15,253 nt of DNA. It comes from Rostrohypoxylon terebratum. Taxonomy: Eukaryota; Ascomycota; Sordariomycetes; Xylariales; Hypoxylaceae. Below are positions 7,455 to 15,253 of this stretch, piece by piece. The number at the start of each line of letters is the position of its first letter. Positions within the stretch are counted from its first letter, which is position 1. Made by a program: the position numbers and the translations under genes. The stretch spans positions 1 through 15,253 of the forward strand of contig MU386098.1 in NCBI GenBank assembly GCA_022497145.1. The letters are read 5' to 3'. The notes under the pieces were generated by a model, which had not been told where the DNA came from, searched no databases, and saw nothing but the letters and a program-made list of their open reading frames with translations.

Positions 7455-9660
7455 ATGGTCGGCTTCACCATCGTTTTCTCGGCCCTTCTCGCCGTTCAGG
7501 GTGCATTGGCGAGCCCCGTGGGGTCGCGTACGCCGTATCGTGTCAAGGATTCGCATCACGTTCCTAGAGCTTGGAGGCGAGTTCGTCGCGCGCCTGCCGA
7601 CCACATGATTGATCTCCAGATCGGTGTCAAGCAGAGTAACTTCGCGGAGCTGGAAAGACATCTATATGAAGGTATGAGGAGTAGCGACGCCTATATGTAA
7701 CATGTCGCATTTAAGAAGTGAGAGCTAGGCGCCTAATGGAAGTCTAGTTTCGGATCCGGATCACCCACGCTACGGCCAGCATCTTAGTGCGAGCGATGTC
7801 AAGGAGTTGGTCAAGCCGACGGATGAGACGTTGGACCTCGTCCATGAGTGGTTAGAAGACAATGGCATCACCCCTTCGGGATACAGCTCAGCCAAAGACT
7901 GGATCATGGTATCTCTTCCGGTCGGAATGGTTGAACGACTTCTAGATACCGAGTATCATCTTTACGAACACAAGGACGGTGGTTTGGTCGCCCGAGCCCC
8001 CAAGTGGTCTCTCCCCCTTCACTTGCATGATCGGATCGACACAATCCAGCCCACCAACTCATTCTTCCGTGCTCGTGCTGAAAAGTTCGACCATATCGAA
8101 GCTCCCGTGTATCTTGATCCCAAATACACGCCCCCCACTAACGAGACTCTCAACGCGGTCTGCAACGTCAGCTCCGTCACGCCCGAATGCTTCCAGACTC
8201 TTTATTCGACCAAGGGGTACAAAACCCACGCATGCGGTAAGAACAAGATCGGCTTCAACAATTATCTCGGGGAACATCCGATCCGGACAGACGCAGAACT
8301 GTTCCTCGCCAAATATCGACCCGAGGCAGTCTCGAGCGCCAAGGATTTCCCCCAGATCTCCATTGCAGATGGACCTGGTGACTACGCCCTAACCCCCGAG
8401 GAAATTGAGTCGGGAGTTTCGAAGGAAGCAAATCTAGACATCCAGGCCATTGCCGGTATAAGTTGGAAGAGTACGTACCCCGGATTCTGGAGCACCTCGT
8501 TCCCAAGCTTGTAGAGGTCTGAATAAAGGCGTCCATGACCGGGCTCCGACTAACCTCTGTTTGCTGCGCAGCTCCGATCATTAGCTACTCAACCGGTGGC
8601 AGCCCGCCTTTCATCCCTTCTACGAGCACGCCCGACAATACAAACGAGCCTTATCTAGTCTGGGTAAACTATCTGCTCGGCTTGGATTCTTTCCCGCAAG
8701 TGATTAGGTACGTTCGAAAGTATCTTCTATAAATTATCGATAGTTGAGTTTTGAATGGATGCTGACTGGTACGACTACTGTAGTATGTGAAATCTTGACC
8801 GTGTTTATCTGTATTTGTCATGAGAAGCAGAATTGTGCTTCCATGAGTTTTTTTTTTCGAAGGGTTTCATGCAAGTCACTGACCTGGTTGCTATAGCGAC
8901 GTCATATGCCGACGATGAGCAGACAGTCCCGGAGTCGTATGCTCGCCGAGTCTGCCAGCAATTTGCCCAGGTAGGTGCGCGTGGTACCTCGTTGCTCTTC
9001 TCGAGCGGAGATAGCGGCGTCGGACCGTACGGAGAGTGCATCAGCAACGACGGGAAGAACACGACTCAATTCCTGCCTGAATTTCCACCGAGCTGCCCTT
9101 ACGTGACGGCAGTGGGCGCCACGAAGAATTTTGAGCCAGAGGTGGTGGCGTATCGCCCTGCGTTTGTGGGACCTGATGGAGTCGCCCACGGTAACTATAC
9201 AAGTGGTGGCGGGTTTAGCAATTATTTCGCGGCGCCCGCGTACCAGGCTCTGCACGCGAGTCGCTACGTCGAGGGACTAGGTGGCCTGTATGATGGTCTA
9301 TACAACAAGACGGGCCGTGGCTACCCGGATATCTCGGCCCAGGGGCTCTACTTTGCTTATTTCTGGAATGGCACGGAGGGCACCATCAGCGGAACGAGTG
9401 CCAGCTGCCCGCTGACAGGCGGAATCATCTCGTTGGTGAACGACGCGCTCATTTCATCCGGAAAACCAGCGCTGGGGTTCCTAAACCCGTGGCTGTACTC
9501 GAAAGGCTACAAGGGCCTTACCGATATCACACAGGGTAGCGCCGTCGGGTGTGGTGTAGACGGATTCCCAGCAAAGGAGGGATGGGATCCTGTTACCGGT
9601 CTAGGCACGCCCATCTTCCCCGAGCTTGTCGCATTGGCCGGCGGGAAGCTGTTTTATTAA
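7455..9660 (+). CDS. Sedolisin-family (S53) secreted tripeptidyl-peptidase-type protease; possible frameshift at exon 4
   Basis: Proposed exons are 7455-7671, 7748-8470, 8572-8707 and 8897-9660, about 612 residues, typical for fungal sed2-like enzymes. The ATG has a good AACCATGG context and opens a signal peptide (about 1-19). A pro-kumamolisin propeptide follows (about 45-185). Catalytic residues are Glu299 and Asp303 (EANLD), oxyanion Asp397 (SSGDSG, numbered with one bridging residue) and Ser526 (SGTSAS). A C-terminal calcium site fits Asp568 and the GWD Asp589. Family members cut tripeptides from protein N-termini at acid pH outside the cell. Oddity: the best splice sites of intron 3, AG|GTACGT and CTATAG|CG, join exons out of frame by one base, leading to a stop eight codons later. 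In-frame joins need weak sites and insert extra residues. It may be a pseudogene, a sequence error or unusual splicing. Confidence 0.88.
8708..8896 (+). other. Sedolisin intron 3, phase-inconsistent
   Basis: The donor GTACGT (phase 2) and the acceptor ATAG, with a CTGAC branch-like site at 8879-8883, are the natural pair. However, exon 4 then starts with CG before ACG TCA TAT (T-S-Y), one base too many. I checked the other AG sites between 8720 and 8896. None gives the needed phase without an immediate stop. A T10 run lies at 8848-8857. At 189 nt it is the longest intron in the window. Confidence 0.6.
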
Positions 9661-10244
9661 AGAGGGAGATTTCTCCGATTCATGACATAACCATAACTTA
9701 CGAGGATGTAGTGATAATTTAATTTAGGCATATGTCACATTGCCTGCGAATGTATAGTGGTCCATGAATTGGTCTCATTTTATTTTTTGGAGGAAGGAAA
9801 GGAAAGATAGGTAATTGTAGTAACCGGCCTACGATCTGCAAGTGACTCGTAGATTATATAAGCTTTATCTCTCACCTAAATGCATGTGTTATTTAAAGTC
9901 TTAGGTCCTAGTACAGTACTACCTAGGTCCTAGGTTACTTCCTAGGTACGTACCTAGCTGCCTAGTAGGTATGTATTAATAGAAGTTTCGGTCCCCACTG
10001 CGGATAGACAGACCATCAATTATGTCATCGCCCTCCTCGATCTTCTCTTCTCGATCTTTCAACAACAACACCGCAACGAGGCTATTTCGGAACGACTGCT
10101 AAGCTCGACACACCCGCTACCTACTCAAGGCTATATATCGCGCAGGCCCAGTTTATAACTCCTTCGTCGGCATTTTCTGCCTCTCTTCTACCCTCGCGTC
10201 AGGCCTGCACCTACTTACTTACTTACTTACTTAATCAATCAATC
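9661..10244. other. Intergenic region between sedolisin and dim1, with CTAG palindromes
   Basis: Contains a cluster of CCTAGG/GGTAC quasi-palindromes at about 9900-9972, including a perfect 16-bp palindrome CTAGGTACGTACCTAG (9942-9957). The dim1-proximal part has TATATAT at 10132-10138. The 5' leader carries an ACTT tetranucleotide run (about 10212-10233) followed by three AATC units just before the ATG. No gene is seen. Confidence 0.55.
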
Positions 10245-10897
10245 ATGGGATCTATCGTTATACCACATCTGAATACCGGCTGGCATGTCGACCAAGCTAT
10301 TCTGTCAGAAACAGAGCGTGTTGTTGGTGAGTGAAGCATATGGTCTAAGCATATATTCTGGGTGGTGGGATGCTTTATTTATCAATAGATAATTATAATT
10401 ACGTGGACACTAACCAGATATGTTTCTTTTTTTCTCACTATAGCTATTCGATTTGGTCGCGACCATGATCCCGAGTGCATGCGACAAGATGAGGTACTCT
10501 ACCGCATCGCCGATAAAGTCAAAAACTTCTGCGTTATCTACGTCTGCGACGTCGACCAAGTTCCCGACTTCAACCAGATGTACGGTAAGCAACAAACCCT
10601 CGATCGTCTTCCCCTTCCCCCTTCCCCCTTCCCTACGCCTTTAATTGTCGGCTATAATGAGATGCTAATGAGGGTAATCTTACGCCAGAGTTGTATGACC
10701 CTTGCACCATTATGTTTTTCTACCGAAACAAGCACATGCTGTGCGATTTAGGCACGGGAAACAACAACAAGCTCAATTTCGTGCTGGAGGACAAGCAAGA
10801 GTTAATCGATATCATCGAGACGGTCTACAAGGGTGCTAAGAAGGGTCGTGGTCTGGTCGTCAGTCCCAAGGATTATTCCACTCGTTATCGATACTAA
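10245..10897 (+). CDS. dim1: Dim1/Dib1 family U5 snRNP 15-kDa spliceosomal protein
   Basis: Exons 10245-10326, 10444-10584 and 10689-10897 encode 143 residues, matching the family length of about 142. The protein has the thioredoxin-like fold of TXNL4A/Dim1 without a redox CxxC. Family signatures seen include PHLNTGWHVDQAI near the N-terminus, IRFGRDHDPECMRQDE (29-44), PDFNQMYELYDP, IMFFYRNKHM, DLGTGNNNK and the C-terminal SPKDYSTRYRY. It belongs to the U5 snRNP and U4/U6.U5 tri-snRNP and is needed for pre-mRNA splicing in the nucleus. Donors are GTGAGT and GTAAGC. The intron 1 branch point CTAAC is at 10410-10414. The symbol is the fission yeast name (DIB1 in budding yeast) and must not be confused with the rRNA dimethyltransferase Dim1. 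There is no functional link to the neighbouring proteases. Confidence 0.97.
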
Positions 10898-12488
10898 TGA
10901 CAAAGCCTGTGACGATTCTACCCGTCCCGCGTGGTATGCAGCTTTCTCATACCTTGTGACTACGGAGGCAACGGTATCCTGATTTTAAGTGAGTGTATCG
11001 GGAAACCTCTAGGGTACGGATTAGGACGGCAAGGAGAAGAAGTTCTTGAGGCCGTGTTTTAGATGTCAATATATTATATAACTCCGCCGGACACTCGGAC
11101 TGGTCGACCTATCTCGGAACGCCAATGTAAGTCGATGCAAGATACCATGGTAGGTAGGTAGATTGATGAGTCAAAGTGTTGATAGGAATTGCAACTTTCC
11201 ATCTGGTCAAGCACTCGTAGACTAATACAATATCAATTTAATGTGTGCCAAGAAGGGGGAGCCAAACTTCATTGCTGAGTTCAGTTTTATGCAGCGTGGC
11301 TGTGGGAAAAACCTACATTACCAGCCTACCAAGTAGGTACCTTAGACTTTAGTACGTACTAATGAACCTGTCTGCCTGTCTGTCAATGGCGTACGTAAGC
11401 TGGTGTGACATTGGAAGGCATTGAACATTCCGAATTTAGAATGGCTAGAAGAATTTGCTCCACATACAAGCCCCGGCTGGTGGTCCCTGGAAATTCCTCA
11501 AATTCCCAAGGCTGGTGCACAGTGCACTACCTAGTACCTACATAGTAGGTCCTAGGACCTAGTAGCTAGTGTGTAAGTAGTAGGTAGTGAACTGTAGGAC
11601 CTTGGACCTAGGACCTAGGTAGCCCTGGAGGTAATACTACCGTATTAATAGACCGCTAGCCCGCGCTCGATTTGTAGCACAGCCCCTTGTAGTAGTAGTA
11701 TGGTGGCAGTACAGCTGTAGCAGACACGCATTCATACATACCTAGTAATGTTGTTGGTAGAGGGCCGCGTACTGTACCTAGTATACGAAGTAGTGTATAC
11801 ATGTGGCCCCACGCTACTATTATCTTGCACCTAACCTAACCTTAAAAGCATCTAAGCATCTAAAATGCTGCGCATCAGCCGCCCCTTCTAGGGTACCTTT
11901 ACATACATTTATCGTGCATTACAGCTTATCGCGCCTTATTTACTACGTATTTTCACAACGTGACGACAGCGACTTATCGATTTATGGGTCCTGGGTCCTT
12001 TGAACATTTTCAATAATACACTACACCACTACAATCTGGCTGTGTAAAATGTCCTGCCTCATTACATAATATTTTTTTTTTGAACAAACACGAAGGTTGC
12101 TGCTGAAACGAAAACGAAAACTTGCAAAAACCGCAAATAACTCTTTACCTCCTCTCATCCTCCCACCCTCTTATACTATCATCATCCCTCTCCCATTCCT
12201 ACTTTGAAATTGGTATCATCTGTTTTTTGTTTTCCTCCCATTGTTCTTAGGTGCCTAAATTACAGAATCATTATCGTCAATGAAACAAGTGACGGACTCT
12301 GCCATCCCATCCATTAACGTAAACGTTTAAGTTAACCAACACATCAAACATTCGTTACGTTGATTGATACTGGTTAACATCACCCACGCTCGTTTCGACC
12401 CTGCATCAAGCCATCTAGCCTCACCGCATCGTGTTTTATCGTACCCTATCTAGGTAGTCATCCTAAACAATCCGGCCATATTACATAG
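10898..12488. other. Long intergenic region between dim1 and the rhomboid gene
   Basis: About 1.6 kb without a supported gene. A second cluster of CTAG-type quasi-palindromes lies at about 11526-11625, including a perfect 16-bp palindrome TAGGTCCTAGGACCTA (11546-11561). Smaller TAGGTAGG motifs occur at 11152-11161 and 11331-11340. A T9-type run lies at about 12071. The open frame at 11803-12003 has no domain. The last 400 bases, with CT-rich stretches (12143-12195), are probably the rhomboid promoter and leader. Confidence 0.5.
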
Positions 12489-12650
12489 TTGCTCGAGATA
12501 TCTCACGCTAGGTTAAGGTTGGGCACAGGCCATCTGTCTAAGAAAGGAGGAGGGAGAAGAAATTTAGTGCAGGTCACCTTCTCCGTTTCTTCGCTTGTCC
12601 GCTTTTCGCTACAAATATCAAGGATAAAGATAGCGAAGGAGAAGGCGAAG

Positions 12651-12753
12651 ACAACAACAACAACAACAACAACAATAATAATAGCAGCAGCAGCAGCAGC
12701 AGCAGCAGAAGAAGAAGAAGAAGAAGAAGAAGAAGAAGAAGAAGAAGAAGAAG
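12651..12753 (+). repeat. Compound trinucleotide repeat (ACA)8(ATA)3(GCA)8(GAA)15
   Basis: Four trinucleotide arrays follow each other without a break: ACA 12651-12674, ATA 12675-12683, GCA 12684-12707 and GAA 12708-12752. They end 5 nt before the rhomboid ATG and are in its reading frame, with no stop codon back to at least 12489. From the ATG the array is 5' leader. Read through, it would give T8-I3-A8-E15. There is no ATG in that frame upstream. Confidence 0.9.
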
Positions 12754-12758
12754 CGACC

Positions 12759-14443
12759 ATGGCCGCCAACGATTACTACAACGATTCTTCACGGCACCAC
12801 AACACATATGAACCTTCTCTAGTATCTGAACCGCCCTCTTACACGACGCAGCCTCGCCACCAAGACCGACCTAGTGCTAACACAGTATCTCCATTCGAAA
12901 CTGTCTTCGACGATCATGTCTACCCAACTAGCTTACAATCCCATCAGACGCCCGACTCCTCACTGCACAACCTCAGCAGCAGCCAGCAGGCTTTTGCCTA
13001 CGATACCAGATATCACGGCGCTGCTCCCGGCGACGTCTCGCCCGTAGGCACAGATGACATTCCTCTGCGCCATCAGAACAAATCCCCCGCGGGCTTTGCC
13101 GTTGATTCTAACGATCATGTCTACGACACCACTGACCAGGAAGCTGGTCACCGGGGTGCTTCCAAGCGTGGCCTACTACGTTTTGGTGAATTGGGCATGT
13201 TGGGATCGGAAAAGAGGAGGATACCGGTCATGGTCTATCTATTTTCCTTGATCCAGGTAGCTGTGTTTATTGCTGAGCTGGTCAAGGCTGCCCAGCTTAC
13301 TGGCTCCCCTATACAGACCAAGCCCTCATTCAACCCTATGATAGGCCCTTCGCAGCAGGTTCTCATCAACATGGGCTCCAGATATGTCCCGTGCATGAAA
13401 AATGTTGACGGCGTACAAAATCACTCTCCGCCGGGCTTTGGTTGGCCTTGTCCCAACACTACCACATCCGACGCCACCGATAGTTCGAACAAATGTACCC
13501 TTTCGGAACTCTGTGGATTTGATGGTGTTCAAAATCCCGAGTGGGACTCCGTCAACGGTCTCAATCAGACTCCACAACCCAATCAGTGGTTCCGCTTTAT
13601 AACTCCTATCTTCATGCATGCCGGACTTATCCACATTAGCTTCAATCTTCTACTTCAGCTTACTATGGGAAAAGAGATCGAGAGAGCCATCGGATCTATC
13701 AGATTCTTCCTGGTCTATATGAGTGCTGGCATATTTGGGTTCGTCATGGGAGGTAACTATGCTGCCTCCGGAATCTCGTCTACTGGAGCCTCGGGGTCCT
13801 TGTTCGGAGTCATCGCCCTCACCCTGCTCGATCTTCTCTACTCTTGGGGCGAGAGACGTAACCCTGGGAGGGAACTTATATTCATCGTCATCGAGATCCT
13901 CGTTTCCTTTGCCCTCGGACTTCTCCCTGGCCTGGACAATTTCTCCCATATTGGCGGCTTCATCGTCGGCATATGCCTTGGTATCAGTGTCCTTCACTCA
14001 CCAAATGCGCTCCGCCGCAAGATTGGCGAGGATCATTTCGGAGGACCCTCATACTCTAGCGTAGGCGGTGGTGGCATCACCAGCGTCGCATTTCCTGCTT
14101 TCTATAGGAACCCCGTAGGCTTTTTCAAGGGCCGGAAACCACTTTGGTGGGCTTGGTGGCTCGTTCGTGCTGCGTTTCTTATACTCATCGTCGTCGTCTT
14201 CATTGTCTTGCTCAAGAACTTCTACTCCAACCAGAACAACTGCAGCTGGTGCAAATACCTGAGTTGCCTTGTGAGTGATCCATCATATTTCTTTTCGGTT
14301 GTTCCGAGATAGCACTAACATTTTGATAGCCCGTCAATAACTGGTGTGATATTGGGAACCTGGCCATTACAACGTCGTCTACCACGCAGAAGAGAGGCCT
14401 CGACTTATTTGCGCTCGAGCAAGTGGCTAACCTTTATTCATGA
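12759..14443 (+). CDS. Rhomboid-family intramembrane serine protease
   Basis: Exons 12759-14270 and 14330-14443 encode 541 residues. The intron is 59 nt, has a GTGAGT donor, and its branch point CTAAC is at 14315-14319. The ATG is the first in frame after the upstream triplet repeat and has a CGACCATGG context. Residues 1-150 are a polar, low-complexity cytosolic tail rich in Ser, His, Pro and Gln. Membrane segments are seen at about 155-177, 281-300, 313-333, 343-363, 372-390, 397-413 and 467-487. The catalytic dyad is Ser345 (TGASGS) and His397 (NFSHIGG). His292 and Asn296 (HISFN) and the WFR motif at 277-279 are also rhomboid hallmarks. A Cys-rich loop lies between segments 1 and 2, and further Cys residues cluster at 495-503 and in the short last exon. 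Such proteins cut transmembrane substrates within the bilayer. The substrate and membrane here are unknown. Confidence 0.94.
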
Positions 14444-15253
14444 AACAAAAAAAAATCCTCTTGATCTTAAGCATAGTCGACCTATGTCGATAGGCGAGTT
14501 GTGGATTTATGATACCCCCTCAACGGTCTACTACTGCGCGAGTTTGTGTGGTCTTTCCTACCAAAAATGGCGGGCTACTTGATTGGGTCTGGAACGGGAG
14601 ACGGACTCAAAAGCCCCCCCCCCCCCCCTTGAGGAATCCACTTGGGCGGTGGGATGCGTCAGGTTTTGGGGCACCGGCGCAAAGCTACGTCGTTATAATT
14701 GAATATATTGATGCGGGATGAAATCAACGAATCTGACGTATAGAATACTTATGGATACGTTTTGCTAGATGGAAATGGTCCTGTACTCTGTAGTTTGCAC
14801 CGGAACAACCACCGGTTATTATAGCAAGGTATGGGGTGCGGTTTTCGATCAGGTAACATCTACCTCAAGGCTCTCACATGGTGTGGAATTAACAGCATAG
14901 CGGTCATTTTTTTTTACCAGTTGGAATAGTAGGATCACTACCTGTCGTGTCCTGGTTTCAAAAAGTCCCTCCATCGTGCTTGTAGCATCAAGATATTGGA
15001 TTTTATTCAAAGTGGCATATTCTTTCTTAACAGACTTAGATGGTCTATCAATGCAGGGTAAATCAAAGCATGCCCTCCCCCCCCCCCTCTCTCTCTCTTA
15101 TTTTATACGGTCTTGCTGTTAAGGACTTGGTGGGCTAATGACCTCGCAACTGATGCTATTAAGTCGATCCACCGTTACGTGAGCACCCCTAGCGCGGACC
15201 ACCCATTTCCCATACAAAACCACCAAAACACGATATTTATAATTAAATAAATA
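14444..15253. other. 3' flank of the rhomboid gene, no gene seen
   Basis: About 0.8 kb with two cytosine homopolymers (C15 at 14614-14628 and C11 at 15077-15087), the second followed by a short CT repeat to about 15098. Open frames at 14346-14582 and 14509-14721 overlap the last rhomboid exon or the C-run and have no domain. The last 20 bases turn AT-rich again at the window edge. Confidence 0.5.

Noticed and set aside
7428..7661. Minus-strand frame opposite sedolisin exon 1, and similar frames at 4350-4673, 8255-8581, 8902-9255 and 13650-13997
   Set aside because: All lie antisense to well-supported exons and have no domain, so they are shadows of the coding strand.
8848..8896. In-frame extension of sedolisin exon 4 upstream of CTATAG
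   Set aside because: It encodes a run of Phe from a T10 tract plus residues absent from the conserved FPQVIS-TSY junction. The region has the layout of an intron end.
1..15253. CRISPR arrays, bacterial operons, riboswitches or a novel defence-type system
   Set aside because: Introns, splice signals and gene families are eukaryotic. No spaced direct-repeat array or defence-gene set was seen.

Overview
The window reads as nuclear DNA of a filamentous ascomycete (Pezizomycotina). The support is: short spliceosomal introns (59-189 nt) with CTAAC-type branch points, fungal secreted protease families, and an extremely AT-rich block of the kind left by repeat-induced point mutation (RIP). Many CTAGGTAC/CCTAGG quasi-palindromes between genes suggest a Sordariomycete, but that is only an impression. 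No species can be named from the sequence.

Layout. Positions 1-2340 are a transposon-derived, almost gene-free AT-rich block. It holds one complete 344-bp LTR-like element (1825-2168, ends TGTTACG...CGTAACA) and the tail of a second copy at the window edge (1-91). Positions 2341-3522 are normal-composition upstream sequence with hairpins and a decayed direct repeat. At 3523-4932 lies a four-exon gene for a secreted proteinase K-like subtilisin, with one GC-AG intron. Positions 4933-7454 are a long intergenic stretch with a (CA)20/(AT)14 microsatellite, an intron-containing tRNA-His(GTG) at 5838-5933, and a possible minus-strand coding remnant near 6517-6700. At 7455-9660 lies a four-exon sedolisin (S53 tripeptidyl-peptidase-type) gene. 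Its last intron does not join in frame by its best splice sites, so it may carry a one-base frameshift. At 10245-10897 is the three-exon gene for the U5 snRNP protein Dim1/Dib1. At 12759-14443 is a two-exon rhomboid-family intramembrane serine protease gene, with a compound trinucleotide repeat ending 5 nt before its start codon.

Function. Subtilisin and sedolisin are both secreted, made as zymogens, and encoded on the same strand. Family knowledge suggests complementary endo- and tripeptidyl-peptidase digestion of external protein. Dim1 (splicing) and rhomboid (membrane proteolysis) are housekeeping-type neighbours with no evident link to the secreted proteases. The AT-rich flank next to a secreted protease gene gives the left side the look of an accessory compartment. 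I found no clearly new system. The observations most worth checking are the sedolisin exon 3/4 phase conflict, the GC-rich LTR inside AT-rich DNA, and the minus-strand coding remnant.
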